Source: Runella aurantiaca (GTDB lineage Bacteria; Bacteroidota; Bacteroidia; Cytophagales; Spirosomataceae). Taken from it: a stretch of DNA of 64,000 nt. A model generated the notes under the pieces. It worked only from the letters and a program-made list of their open reading frames with translations, did no database searches and had not been told where the DNA came from. Within the stretch, counting starts at the first letter, position 1; the number at the start of each line of letters is the position of its first letter. Made by a program: the position numbers and the translations under genes. Positions 9,054 through 18,629 of this stretch are shown here, piece by piece. The DNA is taken from contig NZ_QPIW01000026.1 of assembly GCF_003339505.1 (NCBI RefSeq), positions 39,217 to 103,216 on the forward strand, written 5' to 3'.

Positions 9054-10223
9054 TTACAAAACCCCAATCTTCCGAAATTTTTTGATTCGGTGGAACGTCA
9101 GGTAATTGGCATCGTGGTTGTTGTGGGCGCCGCCTTGGCCGTCGTCGAAGGCAGTGCGGGAAAGGAAGATGATGTCTTTGCCTTCAAAAAGCCAATCTAC
9201 GTACTGAAAGCCGTGTTTGATGATTTCGGGATGTTGCAAAAGAAGGGTGCGTAAGTCCCAATTACGCAAATCTTCGGAACTGAAAAGCGCTTGGGTGTTG
9301 CGAATACTCGCGGGGTTTTTGCCCGGATTTGCGGCTTTGATTTCCTGCGGAATATAATTGGCAACGGTCCAGTATAGTTTGGATTTGGGGTCGTACCGAA
9401 TGCTGAATTTTTTGCTGCCGCCCGGGAATTTGACAAAGTCTGTATTAGAATCAAAGGTGGCTGTTTTGCCGTCGGCGCTGATTTTGATGAAGGCGGCCTT
9501 TTCTTCCAATGTCGATTTGTCATCCACCCGCAACACATCCCACAATTGCCCTGTGGGGTCTACGACGGCGTTTCCTTCAATCCAAGCGCCAAAATTTCCG
9601 TTAAGCAAGGTCGAATCATAACGTAATACATTGCTGCTCGTCCAGTTGGCAGCCTTCATGGGGTCGGCCCCCAAGGGAATGGACATCATGAAAGCACCGT
9701 AGCGTTTTCCCCATTTTTTGATCGAGCCCATCGCATCTTCCATGGCGCGCCAGAGGCGGCCGTTGTGTTCAATCAGGGGCATGGGTGCACAGTGGTATTC
9801 GCCCGCTAAAAGTAGGCCGTTTTCACCGTCGGTTGGCTCACTCCAAGTCACGCCGCCATCGGTAGATTTCCGGATGATGGTGTTGCCGTGGTGTTTGCTT
9901 GTGCCCATGAAATACAGCCCTTTTTCATGCACAAAGAGTTTTGACCAAAATTGACCGTTGATTTCAGAAATCTGCGTCCATGTTTTGCCTTTGTCATTGG
10001 AGCGATAAATTCGGGAGTTTGGGCGTTCAAACTCATTGGATTTCGGGCCAAACAAATCGTGCGATGCCAGATAATCGCCGTTGGATAAAATACAAATACT
10101 CGGTGAGCCGATGTACAAACCCGAGGCCGCCGGACTGTACGCAACCACCGAGCCGGGAACCTGTGCCGTAGCAAAAATCCCTGAAATCAGGAAAATCAAA
10201 ATTAGAAAACAGTGCTTTTTCAT
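9054..10223 (-). CDS. Exported BNR-repeat (sialidase-like) protein
   Basis: A 389-aa protein with a signal peptide (ends ATA/Q near residue 21). Two Asp-box motifs, SNDKGKTW and STDGGVTW, mark a sialidase/neuraminidase-type beta-propeller, as does repeated blade spacing. The catalytic Arg triad and Tyr of true sialidases cannot be confirmed by eye, so it may be a glycoside hydrolase or only share the fold. It lies upstream of the Rpn gene on the same strand, 33 bp away, and downstream of the cytochrome c gene with a 198-bp gap. Likely periplasmic or surface polysaccharide metabolism. Confidence 0.75.
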   Translation of the reverse strand: MKKHCFLILIFLISGIFATAQVPGSVVAYSPAASGLYIGSPSICILSNGDYLASHDLFGPKSNEFERPNSRIYRSNDKGKTWTQISEINGQFWSKLFVHEKGLYFMGTSKHHGNTIIRKSTDGGVTWSEPTDGENGLLLAGEYHCAPMPLIEHNGRLWRAMEDAMGSIKKWGKRYGAFMMSIPLGADPMKAANWTSSNVLRYDSTLLNGNFGAWIEGNAVVDPTGQLWDVLRVDDKSTLEEKAAFIKISADGKTATFDSNTDFVKFPGGSKKFSIRYDPKSKLYWTVANYIPQEIKAANPGKNPASIRNTQALFSSEDLRNWDLRTLLLQHPEIIKHGFQYVDWLFEGKDIIFLSRTAFDDGQGGAHNNHDANYLTFHRIKKFRKIGVL

Positions 10224-10421
10224 TGTTGGTTGGAGTGGTTTAAGTACTTTGTAAGTATTCCAACAGTTTAAAATTAGATAACGCGCCTAAAATTGAGCTC
10301 AAAGCCCCAAAATATCTTGTTTTATACGTACACATTTCCTATATCGACCAAACGGCAGCAATAACTAAAAAAAAACAGATAACACCTCTCAAATGCTATC
10401 CGTTGTGCAATGGCGACAGGG

Positions 10422-10832
10422 TTACTTTTTCGGTTTTACTTCCTCAACCATCTTCGCCGTTACGAGTTTCTTGTTGGAGGTATTGCCCCATGAATTTTGA
10501 ATGTAATTCATCACATCCGCTATTTCTTCATTGTCTAATCCCGGATTGGGCATCATTCCTTCGTAGGCAACGCCGTTGACGGTAATTTTTTCCGACAGAC
10601 CGAATTTAATGGCAGCAATGGCTTTTTCGGGGGTTTTGACCAAATAATCGGCTTTGGCAAGTGGTGGGAAAGCTCCCGCAACGCCCTCTCCTGCGCCCAT
10701 GTGGCACGTAATGCAGTTTTCAGCGTAAATCACTTTTCCCCGCTCCATGCTTTTGGTAAGTGCATCGTCTTGGTGGGGGAGGCTGGCAGAACAAAAAAAG
10801 ATGCCTGAACAAAAAATGACTAACAGTTTCAT
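10422..10832 (-). CDS. Small periplasmic c-type cytochrome
   Basis: A 136-aa mono-heme cytochrome c, using the ATG at 10832 that directly precedes a signal peptide (MKLLVIFCSGIFFCSAS). The heme site is CITCH and the distal Met ligand is probably in the YEGMMPNPG segment, followed by the usual C-terminal helix (IADVMNYIQNSW). It follows the PQQ sugar dehydrogenase by 111 bp on the same strand, and is a natural electron acceptor for it, passing electrons to the respiratory chain. That partnership is inferred from position. Confidence 0.9.
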   Translation of the reverse strand: MKLLVIFCSGIFFCSASLPHQDDALTKSMERGKVIYAENCITCHMGAGEGVAGAFPPLAKADYLVKTPEKAIAAIKFGLSEKITVNGVAYEGMMPNPGLDNEEIADVMNYIQNSWGNTSNKKLVTAKMVEEVKPKK

Positions 10833-10943
10833 GCGAAAAAGTGGTAAGTATGGATAATTCATCAAACACAATTTGAGCAGCTATGGGATTAACATAACTG
10901 CTCAAATCATTATTTATAAGTAAGTGATGCTAATAAAAACGAT

Positions 10944-12125
10944 TTACGCTTTGGGGCTGATTCTGACGATTTTGCCTGAGTTTTCGAGCACCACGTAGAT
11001 ATTGCCGTCGGGTCCTTGACGTACGTCACGTACGCGTCCGAGTTTTTCGAACATTATTTCGCGGCTTACCACTTTGTTGCCTTTTACCACGAGGTGTTGG
11101 AGGTACGCAAATTTAAGTGAGCCAACAATCAGGTCGCCTTTCCATTCTTTGAATTTATCGCTCGTGATAAACGTCATTCCGCACGGCGCAATCGAAGGCT
11201 TCCAGTACGTAACGGGTTGCTCCATACCCACTTTGGCGGTGTCTTTGGAGATAATGCTGTTGTCGTAGTCAATCCCGAACGTAATCACGGGCCAGCCGTA
11301 GTTTTTGCCACGCTCTACGATATTCAGCTCATCACCTCCCTGCGGACCGTGTTCGTGCTCCCAAATAACGCCCGTGGTGGGGTGAATCGTCATTCCTTGG
11401 GGATTGCGGTGGCCATAGGTCCAGATTTCAGGACGCGCACCGGCGGTTTTTACGAATGGATTATCGGTAGGGATTTTTCCGTCTTCGTGCAGGCGGACCA
11501 CTTTCCCTTGGTCTTTGCTCAGATTTTGTGAATTTTCTTTTTGTCCGCGTTCGCCGAGCGACAAAAATACATAGCCTTTTTTGTCAAATACAATGCGGCC
11601 ACCGAAGTGTACATTGGCTCTGACGTTGGGGATGGCTTTAAACAAGTACTGAATATCGGTTAGGGCGTGGTCTTTCAGTTTGGCACGCAGCAGGGCGGTA
11701 TTTGCGCCGCCGTCGTCGCCTTCTTCACCCGCCGCTTTGGGCGATGAATAACTGATATAAATCCAGCCGTTTGAAGCATAATCGGGATGCAAAGCTACGT
11801 CGAGCAAGCCGCCTTGTCCTTTGTAAAGAATGGCTGGCAATCCAGTAATTTCTTGCGGGTCCAAAACGCCATTTTTTACCAGACGCAATTTGCCGACGCG
11901 CTCGGTCACTAGCAAGTCCCCGTTGGGTAGAAAAGCAGTTGCCCAGGGCATGGTCAACCCTCTGGCAACGGTATCTACTTTCAAGTTGGCTTCGGTTATT
12001 TTTTGTACAGAATTTGTACCCTCCGTGATACCGCTATTGCTCATCAACGCAACGGAAGCGGTTAGAATCAAGCCTGTCAACGCAACGGGAAGGCTCTTTT
12101 TGAGTAAGGTTTTGTTGTTCTTCAT
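10944..12125 (-). CDS. PQQ-dependent soluble sugar dehydrogenase
   Basis: A 393-aa exported enzyme of the glucose/sorbosone dehydrogenase family (GSDH, PF07995). The signal peptide is in residues 1-30. Family landmarks are GLTMPWATAFLPNGDLLVTE, HFGGRIVFD, YGHRNPQG and EHGPQGGDELN; the HFGG and RNPQG regions contribute the PQQ and catalytic residues in characterised soluble glucose/aldose dehydrogenases. It should oxidise aldoses in the periplasm to lactones. Neighbours fit: an aldo/keto reductase gene upstream and a cytochrome c gene downstream on the same strand. No PQQ biosynthesis genes are in the window, so cofactor supply is unknown. Confidence 0.9.
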   Translation of the reverse strand: MKNNKTLLKKSLPVALTGLILTASVALMSNSGITEGTNSVQKITEANLKVDTVARGLTMPWATAFLPNGDLLVTERVGKLRLVKNGVLDPQEITGLPAILYKGQGGLLDVALHPDYASNGWIYISYSSPKAAGEEGDDGGANTALLRAKLKDHALTDIQYLFKAIPNVRANVHFGGRIVFDKKGYVFLSLGERGQKENSQNLSKDQGKVVRLHEDGKIPTDNPFVKTAGARPEIWTYGHRNPQGMTIHPTTGVIWEHEHGPQGGDELNIVERGKNYGWPVITFGIDYDNSIISKDTAKVGMEQPVTYWKPSIAPCGMTFITSDKFKEWKGDLIVGSLKFAYLQHLVVKGNKVVSREIMFEKLGRVRDVRQGPDGNIYVVLENSGKIVRISPKA

Positions 12126-12203
12126 AAAATGAAAATGAATAAAAAAACGATAGGTTGAAATGTTAAAAATAGAATAGGGCCGTGGATTCTCCTTCCTCCT
12201 TTG

Positions 12204-13217
12204 TTATGGAACCAATTCGAGTTGGTTTAAATGCCCAGTGATAAAATTAATTTCTTCATTACTCAAATGGATGTCCATGGCGGCGGCATTTTCGAGCGCT
12301 TGTTTGGCGTCGCGCGCCCCGACCAACGCAATGGTAATGCCCGGCTGCTCGACGGTCCAACGCAGCACCAATTGGCCAATCGTTGCTTTTTTATCATCGG
12401 CCAAAGGTTTGATTTTATCCAAAAATGCATCCACCCGTTTGAGATTCTCATCTTTGTAAAAAAACAGCTTTGCTCGGTGGTCGTCGGCCGCAAATTGGTG
12501 GCCGGGTTTCATTTTTCCGGTCAATAATCCACGTTCCAACGGGCTGTAGGCCAAGATGGCTTTTCCGTGCTCGATGCAATACGGAACCGTTTGCTTTTCA
12601 ATGTCTCTTTTCACCATGCTGTAAGGCACTTGGTTGGAAGCAAGAGGGATGAACTTTTCGGCTTCGCGCATTTGGTCGGCGTTGTAATTGCAAACACCCG
12701 CGTAGCGCACTTTTCCTTGCGCTATTAACCGCGAAACGGCCTCCATGGTTTCACCGATGGGCGTTGTGGTGTCTGGCCAGTGAATTTGATACAGGTCAAT
12801 ATAATCGGTGCCCAGGCGTCGCAGGCTGTCTTCACATTCTTTGACAATGCTCTCTTTGCCCGCGTACCGGTAAATATCAATGGCTTGACCGTCGTTTTTT
12901 TTGCTGTGCATGGCAAAATCTCCCTTCGCCAAGTCCCAGCGCATGCCAAATTTTGTGAGGATTTGAACTTTGTCGCGCGGAATACCCTTGATGGCCTCGC
13001 CCACGATTTCTTCGCTGAGTCCTTGCCCATAAATTGGGGCGGTGTCAATGGAAGTTACGCCCACGTCATAAGACGCTCTGATGGCCTTTACGGCTTCATT
13101 TCGCTCGGTTCCGCCCCACATCCATCCTCCAGCGGCCCAAGCGCCAAAGGTAATCACGGATACATCAAGGCTAGCTTGATTTGGTTTGTCTGAAATGCCA
13201 ATTTTGCGGTAGTTCAT
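12204..13217 (-). CDS. Aldo/keto reductase
   Basis: A 337-aa cytoplasmic NADPH-dependent oxidoreductase with a TIM-barrel. Visible landmarks are IDTAPIYGQGLSEEIVG (catalytic Asp and Tyr), the later Lys in VQILTKFG, IDLYQIHWPD (His) and the C-terminal NADP-binding part (VGARDAKQALENA). The AKR family reduces aldehydes or ketones to alcohols; the substrate is unknown. It is the first gene of a minus-strand run followed by the PQQ dehydrogenase (78-bp gap). A divergent HxlR-type regulator is 150 bp upstream, as expected if that regulator controls it. Confidence 0.92.
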   Translation of the reverse strand: MNYRKIGISDKPNQASLDVSVITFGAWAAGGWMWGGTERNEAVKAIRASYDVGVTSIDTAPIYGQGLSEEIVGEAIKGIPRDKVQILTKFGMRWDLAKGDFAMHSKKNDGQAIDIYRYAGKESIVKECEDSLRRLGTDYIDLYQIHWPDTTTPIGETMEAVSRLIAQGKVRYAGVCNYNADQMREAEKFIPLASNQVPYSMVKRDIEKQTVPYCIEHGKAILAYSPLERGLLTGKMKPGHQFAADDHRAKLFFYKDENLKRVDAFLDKIKPLADDKKATIGQLVLRWTVEQPGITIALVGARDAKQALENAAAMDIHLSNEEINFITGHLNQLELVP

Positions 13218-13290
13218 AGAAATAGTATTAACAACAAAACACGTATACAGGTAGGTTGCCGTTTTTATTTACGGTTTTCGATAAAAATCA

Positions 13291-13321
13291 GTTCACAAAT
13301 GAACGTTTAAATCTAACTTTG
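13291..13321 (+). promoter_or_regulatory. Promoter with 14-bp operator-like palindrome for the HxlR gene
   Basis: TAACTTTG (13314-13321) matches the Bacteroidota -7 consensus TAnnTTTG. Upstream, GTTCA-CAAA-TGAAC (13291-13304) is a perfect 5-bp inverted repeat with a 4-bp spacer, placed over the -33 side. It suggests autorepression, and since the aldo/keto reductase is divergent, possibly joint control. Transcription would start near 13328. Confidence 0.5.
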
Positions 13322-13366
13322 AACAATAGTTTAGGTAATATTGAACAACTCCTTAAAAAGTTAGTG

Positions 13367-13729
13367 ATGGCGATGAGAAAGTTAAGCTCTACCAATTATT
13401 ATAATCAGACGTTTTTGGAAGATAAATGTGCGCTCAATGAGCTGATTCATCTTCTGAGCAAACGATGGCTAACGGAGGTTATGTTTAGCATTGAAGAAGG
13501 CAACAGCCGATTTTCAAGCCTGAAAGAGGACTTAAAGCACATCAGCGACAATATTTTGGCTGACCGCCTCAAGCTTCTTGAACAATATAAACTCATTGTT
13601 AGAAACAATCATTTGGGCGAAGTTCCCGCCCGGGTAGAATATTCTTTGACCGAAACGGGCGAAAAACTGAGCGAGTTGCTGGGCGGTTTGTGCAGTTTTG
13701 CTGAGAATGAAATGGAATTTCCTTCGTAA
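13367..13729 (+). CDS. HxlR-family winged-helix transcriptional regulator
   Basis: A 120-aa HxlR/MarR-like DNA-binding protein. The family core is clear: LLSKRWLTEVMFSI, then FSSLKEDLKHISDNILADRLKLLEQYKLI (recognition helix) and a wing with VEYSLTETGEKLSELL. The open frame extends upstream to 13256 but the promoter at 13314-13321 would lie inside that, so I use the ATG at 13367 (13373 also possible). Such regulators respond to reactive aldehydes, quinones or redox signals in other species. The divergent aldo/keto reductase is the obvious target. Confidence 0.88.
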   Translation: MAMRKLSSTNYYNQTFLEDKCALNELIHLLSKRWLTEVMFSIEEGNSRFSSLKEDLKHISDNILADRLKLLEQYKLIVRNNHLGEVPARVEYSLTETGEKLSELLGGLCSFAENEMEFPS

Positions 13730-13829
13730 ATTATGAGTTAAGCGTTAGACTTTAAAATGTGGATTTACTGAAAAACTAGCCGTTACTTTGGCCCTAATTA
13801 CAACGTAACCCCCAAAAATCATTTTCAGT

Positions 13830-14621
13830 ATGTCTAAGTTATTTATGCCATTGTTGTTGGCAGTGTGTTTTCTGAGTTTTGGTGTTTCGGCAACCGCCGC
13901 AAAACGCGATTTTTACCAAATTAAAATTTATCACCTCAAAACGGAAGAGCAGGAGAAAAAAGTGGATGCGTTTTTAAAAGACGCGTACCTGCCCGCCTTG
14001 CATCGAATCGGTATCAGTAAAGTGGGGGTTTTTAAACCCATCATCAACCCCGAAACGGCCAAGCCGACCGACGAAAAGCTTATCTACGTTTTTATTCCTT
14101 TCCGCTCACGCGATGAATTTTTTAAGTTGGAACAAAGACTGGCGAAAGATAAGGCGTATTGGAACGACGGCAAAGCCTACCACGACGCGGTATTCAGCGA
14201 GCCGCCGTATGATAGAATTGAATCAATTTTATTGAATGCGTTTGATAAAAGCCTGCAATTTACCATGCCCCAACTCACTTCTGCCCCCAAAGAAAGGGTC
14301 TATGAATTAAGAAGTTATGAAGGCCACACCGAAAAAATATCTAAGAATAAAATAAAGATGTTTAACGACGGCGACGAAATTGGTCTCTTCAAGCGTCTTG
14401 GCTTTAACGCGGTGTTTTATGCCGAAGTCGTATCGGGCAGTCGGATGCCCAATCTGATGTATCTCACCACTTTTGAAAACCGTGCTTCCCGCGATGAGCA
14501 TTGGAAAGCATTCAGCGCCGATGCCTACTGGAAAAAACTTGCGGCGATGCCCGAATACCAAAAGAATGTTTCTAAGAATGACACCCGATTCTTTTATCCA
14601 ACCGACTATTCTGATATTTAA
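13830..14621 (+). CDS. NIPSNAP family protein, exported
   Basis: A 263-aa protein with a signal peptide (ending SATA near residue 23) and two ferredoxin-like NIPSNAP domains. The first runs about residues 27-130 (FYQIKIYHLKTEEQEKKVD), the second about 155-260 (VYELRSYEGHTEKISKNKI, FENRASRDEHWKAF). In Bacteroidota and Planctomycetes such exported versions are common but have no settled biochemical role. It follows the HxlR gene by 100 bp with its own likely promoter region and ends at a strong hairpin. Confidence 0.88.
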   Translation: MSKLFMPLLLAVCFLSFGVSATAAKRDFYQIKIYHLKTEEQEKKVDAFLKDAYLPALHRIGISKVGVFKPIINPETAKPTDEKLIYVFIPFRSRDEFFKLEQRLAKDKAYWNDGKAYHDAVFSEPPYDRIESILLNAFDKSLQFTMPQLTSAPKERVYELRSYEGHTEKISKNKIKMFNDGDEIGLFKRLGFNAVFYAEVVSGSRMPNLMYLTTFENRASRDEHWKAFSADAYWKKLAAMPEYQKNVSKNDTRFFYPTDYSDI

Positions 14622-14641
14622 CAACATTTCTTTTCTACATC

Positions 14642-14677
14642 AAAGCAGCGCCAATCGGGTCCGATTGGCGCTGCTTT
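14642..14677. terminator. Bidirectional terminator, 17-bp stem
   Basis: A perfect 17-bp inverted repeat (AAAGCAGCGCCAATCGG at 14642-14658, complement at 14661-14677) has a 2-nt centre and flanking A/T tracts. It lies between the convergent NIPSNAP and CoA-transferase genes and would stop transcription in both directions. Confidence 0.85.
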
Positions 14678-14698
14678 TGTATGCTAGTAATTCATTAT

Positions 14699-15985
14699 TT
14701 ACAACGTTTTGAATCGTTCAAAGCATTGACGCTCAATGTCTTCACGGTCGTCGGGGTGGGCAATGTTGATGAGGGCTTTGGCACGTTGGCGGAGGTTTTT
14801 TCCGAACAGATACGCTACCCCATATTCCGTAATGATGTAGTGCGCGTGGGCGCGGGTGGTGACCACTCCAGCGCCTTGCTTGAGGTAAGGCGCAATCCTT
14901 GAAATACCTTTTTGGGTACGGGAGGGAAGCGCAATGATGGGTTTCCCGCCTTGACTAAGGGCGGCCCCGCGCATAAAATCCATTTGACCACCCACGCCCG
15001 AATACTGATAGGTACCAATCGAATCAGAACAGATTTGCCCCGTTACGTCGACTTCTACGGCGCTGTTGATGGCCACCACTTTGGGATTTTGTTTGATAAT
15101 GTACGGGTCATTGACAAAATCAATGTCAAGAAACGAAAACGCAGGATTGTCATTGACGTAATCATACAGACGCTTAGTGCCTAAGGCAAAACCCGTGACG
15201 GTTTTGTTGGGCATGATTACTTTAAATCGATTGTTGATGACATCTTTATCGAACAAATCAATCAGCCCATCGCTGAACATTTCGGTGTGAACGCCTAGGT
15301 TTTTGTGGTTATAAAGACACTGCAAAACCGCGTTGGGAATGGAGCCGATGCCCATTTGGAGGGTGCTGCCGTCGTCAATCAATTCGGCGACGTATTGACC
15401 GATTTTTTGGTCGCTTTCCGACACTGAACTGCTGAAATTGGCTTCATGGAGGGCGTCTTCACAATAAACCATCGCGTGAAATTTACTGGCGTGAATCATG
15501 CCGTCGCCCTGCGTACGCGGAACGTTGGGGTTTACCTGAGCAATGACGTAACGGGCGTTGTTGACAGCCGAGCGGGCAATGTCGACCGAAAGCCCCAACG
15601 AGCAATAACCGTGTTGGTCGGGTACCGACACGTGCACCAAGGCAACGTCGATGGGTAAAATTCCTTGATTAAACAACTCTGGGATTTCACTTAAAAACAC
15701 CGGAACATAATCGGCCCGCCCTTCATTGACGGCCTTGCGAATGCTCTCCGAAACAAAAAGTGAATTGATGTGAAAATGGCCTTGGAATTCGGGTTTATCA
15801 ATGTATACATCGCCGTAAACGGTGATAGAAACAACCTCAACATCCTGTAATCGAGGGGCTTCCAGAGCGAGGTGTTTTAAAAGGAATGAAGGGGTTTGTG
15901 CACTTCCTTGTACAAAGACTCGGTGGCCAGATTGAACGCAGGAAAGAGCCTCTTGCGGAGAAACGTAGCTGATTTTTGGGCGCAT
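14699..15985 (-). CDS. Acetyl-CoA hydrolase / CoA-transferase family (acetate or 4-hydroxybutyrate CoA-transferase)
   Basis: A 428-aa class I CoA-transferase. Landmarks are GSAQTPSFLL near the N terminus, the middle segment DGSTLQMGIGSIPNAV (CoA binding) and INSAVEVDVTGQICSDSIG, whose Glu is the expected nucleophile that forms the glutamyl-CoA intermediate. The C-terminal part (GGQMDFMRGAALS, TEYGVAYLFG) is the family's C-terminal domain. It moves CoA between acetate and another acid, or hydrolyses acetyl-CoA; sequence alone does not settle which. It stands alone with terminators on one side and the divergent S9 peptidase on the other. Confidence 0.9.
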   Translation of the reverse strand: MRPKISYVSPQEALSCVQSGHRVFVQGSAQTPSFLLKHLALEAPRLQDVEVVSITVYGDVYIDKPEFQGHFHINSLFVSESIRKAVNEGRADYVPVFLSEIPELFNQGILPIDVALVHVSVPDQHGYCSLGLSVDIARSAVNNARYVIAQVNPNVPRTQGDGMIHASKFHAMVYCEDALHEANFSSSVSESDQKIGQYVAELIDDGSTLQMGIGSIPNAVLQCLYNHKNLGVHTEMFSDGLIDLFDKDVINNRFKVIMPNKTVTGFALGTKRLYDYVNDNPAFSFLDIDFVNDPYIIKQNPKVVAINSAVEVDVTGQICSDSIGTYQYSGVGGQMDFMRGAALSQGGKPIIALPSRTQKGISRIAPYLKQGAGVVTTRAHAHYIITEYGVAYLFGKNLRQRAKALINIAHPDDREDIERQCFERFKTL

Positions 15986-16210
15986 TGGGTGGGCCGTTTG
16001 GTTTGGCGCAATGGTAGGCGCTGTGATGGTTTGAAAAAATGATAATTATCAGGAAATAAAGGGGGAAATATCGGCAAAAGATGCGATTTTAACTACTTTT
16101 ATCTCTTTAAACCAAGGCTACGTCCTCATTCCGTCGTTTTGTGGGCGGTATTTATTTGTTTTGATTTTTAAATTGTATTTTCAACCGTAAACACTTCATT
16201 TTACTTACTT

Positions 16211-18562
16211 ATGCGAAACTTTTACCTTTGGCGAACCCACCTGTTCCTTGCCTTTTTTTGTGCCCTAAACGTCACGCTCAAAGCCCAGACCCTTGCGCCA
16301 CTTTCGGTGGAAAAAATCATGCGCGACCCCAAATGGATGGGCGTTGCCCCTTCCAATCCCTACTGGAGCGAAGACGGTACCAAAATTTTCTTTAGCTGGA
16401 ATCCTGAAAAAAACACGGGTGACTCACTCTACGTGTACGAACTGTCAACCAAGCAAACCCGCAAAGTAACGCCGCTGGAGCGCAGTTTGCTGCCGACTGC
16501 ATCGGGCGATTATAACCGTGCTTTCACCCAAAAATTATTCATAAAAAATGGGGATATTTATTGGATTGACGTGAAAACGGGCCAAACCCGACAGTTGACC
16601 AATACCGTAGATGCAGAATCAAACGTTACGTTTAGCGCCGATGGCAGCAAAGCTATTTTTAGACGCGGGCAAAACTTGTTTTCGCAACATTTGCTCACGG
16701 GAGAGTTGATTCAATTAACGAATTTTTTGCCAGGAACAAAGAAAGCCGACGCGGCCGCAAACGAGCAGGATAAGTGGCTGAAAAAAGACCAATTGGCGTT
16801 GTTTGAGGTTTTGAAAGAGCGTGCTGACAAAAAAAAGGAAGCGGATAAAATTACAAAATCAAACCAACCGAAACGCCCGAAAGAGATTTATACCAACGAT
16901 GCTATCTTGGATAATATCCTCTTATCGCCCACGGCGGAGTTTATCACTTACCGTTCGACCAAAGGGGGTAGTGGCGCAAAATCAACCGTTGTGCCGAGTT
17001 ATGTAACTGAATCTGGCTACACCGAAAACCTGCCCGCCCGCACGAAAGTGGGCGCTTCCCAAAACAACTCGCAGTTGTTTATCTACAACATTAAGAAAGA
17101 TACCGTACTCGAAGCATCGACCAAAGACTTGACGGGTATCAACGTAAAACCTGAATACCTGAAAGAATACAAAGCCGATACGGCTAAAAAAGCCGCCGCC
17201 CGCAAAGTGCAGTTTATCAACGTTCGGTGGTCGGAAGATGGCAAGTACGTGGTTGCAATGATGCGCTCACAAGACAATAAAGACCGTTGGATTGCTTCTC
17301 TAAACCCCGAAACTGCTAAATTTAAAGTCCTTGACCACCTGCGCGACGAAGCATGGGTAGGTGGCCCGGGCAGTTTTTGGTTGGAATGGATTGATAATGA
17401 AACCATTATTTTTCATTCCGAAGCCACGGGCTATTCGCATTTGTACTCGGTTAATGTCCGTACGGGCGAGCGCAAAACCCTCACGTCGGGGAAGTTTGAG
17501 GTGCAGCAGGCGCAGCTCTCAAAAGACAAGAAAACCATCTATTTTCAGTCAAACGAAGTACACCCGGGCGAGCAGCATTTCTATAAAATGGCCGTTACGG
17601 GAGGGGAGCGTACCAAGCTTACGGGCATGGTGGGAGCCAATGATGCCACGCTATCGCCCGATGAGTCGAAGTTATTGATTCGTTATTCTTCGGCCACAAA
17701 ACCATGGGAATTGTACCTTCAGGAGGCGCAGCCCAGCGCCACGGCTACGCAACTTACGAAATCGCTTTCCCCTGAGTTTAGCTCGTATCAGTGGCGTGAA
17801 CCCCAAATTGTGACCGTAAAGGCCAGCGACGGGGTTGATATTTATGCCCGTTTGTACGTTCCCAAAAAGAAAAATGGTGCGGCGGTGGTGTTTGTTCACG
17901 GGGCGGGTTACCTTCAAAATGCCCATAAATGGTGGAGTCAATATTTTAGAGAGTATATGTTTCATAACCTGTTGGTGGATTTGGGCTATACCGTGCTCGA
18001 CATGGATTACCGGGCGTCGTCGGGCTATGGCCGCGATGTACGCACGGGGATTTATCGTTTTATGGGCGGAAAAGATTTGGATGATAATGTTGACGGGGCA
18101 AAATTCTTGGTTGAAAAACACGGAATTGACGCCAAGCGCATCGGTATTTACGGTGGTTCTTACGGTGGTTTTATCACTTTAATGGCCATGTTTACCAAGC
18201 CGGGTGTTTTCAAAGCAGGAGCTGCTTTGCGTCCCGTGACCGACTGGGCGGCGTATAATCACCCTTATACGGCCAATATCCTTAACGAACCCGCCACGGA
18301 TTCGTTGGCGTATCGTCGGAGTTCGCCTATTTATCACGCGGCAGGATTGAAAGATCATTTATTGATTTGTCATGGCATGGTAGATGTCAACGTGCATATT
18401 CAGGATTCATACCGGTTGGTACAGCGTTTGATTGAGCTGAAAAAAGACAATTGGGAAATGGCGTCTTACCCCATGGAAGACCACGGTTTTGTGGAGCCAA
18501 CCAGTTGGATGGATGAATATAAACGTATTCTGAAGTTGTTTCAGGAGAAGTTGAAGAAATGA
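16211..18562 (+). CDS. S9 family peptidase (prolyl oligopeptidase/dipeptidyl-peptidase type)
   Basis: A 783-aa exported peptidase: signal peptide in residues 1-25, an N-terminal beta-propeller of WD40/PD40-like blades (WSEDGTKIFFSW, FSADGSKAIFRR, LSPDESKLLIRY), then a C-terminal alpha/beta hydrolase. The catalytic triad is visible: Ser650 in GGSYGG, Asp725 in GMVDVN and His758 in MEDHGF. It should cleave peptides after Pro or Ala in the periplasm. The highly charged linker near residues 205-235 (KKKEADKITKSNQPKRPKE) is a variable loop. Ends at a hairpin shared with the convergent 183-aa gene. Confidence 0.93.
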   Translation: MRNFYLWRTHLFLAFFCALNVTLKAQTLAPLSVEKIMRDPKWMGVAPSNPYWSEDGTKIFFSWNPEKNTGDSLYVYELSTKQTRKVTPLERSLLPTASGDYNRAFTQKLFIKNGDIYWIDVKTGQTRQLTNTVDAESNVTFSADGSKAIFRRGQNLFSQHLLTGELIQLTNFLPGTKKADAAANEQDKWLKKDQLALFEVLKERADKKKEADKITKSNQPKRPKEIYTNDAILDNILLSPTAEFITYRSTKGGSGAKSTVVPSYVTESGYTENLPARTKVGASQNNSQLFIYNIKKDTVLEASTKDLTGINVKPEYLKEYKADTAKKAAARKVQFINVRWSEDGKYVVAMMRSQDNKDRWIASLNPETAKFKVLDHLRDEAWVGGPGSFWLEWIDNETIIFHSEATGYSHLYSVNVRTGERKTLTSGKFEVQQAQLSKDKKTIYFQSNEVHPGEQHFYKMAVTGGERTKLTGMVGANDATLSPDESKLLIRYSSATKPWELYLQEAQPSATATQLTKSLSPEFSSYQWREPQIVTVKASDGVDIYARLYVPKKKNGAAVVFVHGAGYLQNAHKWWSQYFREYMFHNLLVDLGYTVLDMDYRASSGYGRDVRTGIYRFMGGKDLDDNVDGAKFLVEKHGIDAKRIGIYGGSYGGFITLMAMFTKPGVFKAGAALRPVTDWAAYNHPYTANILNEPATDSLAYRRSSPIYHAAGLKDHLLICHGMVDVNVHIQDSYRLVQRLIELKKDNWEMASYPMEDHGFVEPTSWMDEYKRILKLFQEKLKK

Positions 18563-18577
18563 TAATCAGACAGTTAG

Positions 18578-18629
18578 AGAGTGCAAAAGGCCGTTCTAAA
18601 GGTAACTTTGTGACGGCCTCTTGCACTCT
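18578..18629. terminator. Bidirectional terminator, 17-bp stem with one mismatch
   Basis: AGAGTGCAAAAGGCCGT (18578-18594) pairs with 18613-18629 except for one A/G mismatch, around an 18-nt loop. It sits between the S9 peptidase stop and the convergent 183-aa gene and overlaps the latter's stop codon by 2 bases. Confidence 0.65.

Noticed and set aside
13256..13366. Upstream extension of the HxlR gene
   Set aside because: The likely -7 element at 13314-13321 falls within it, and the extension has no family similarity.
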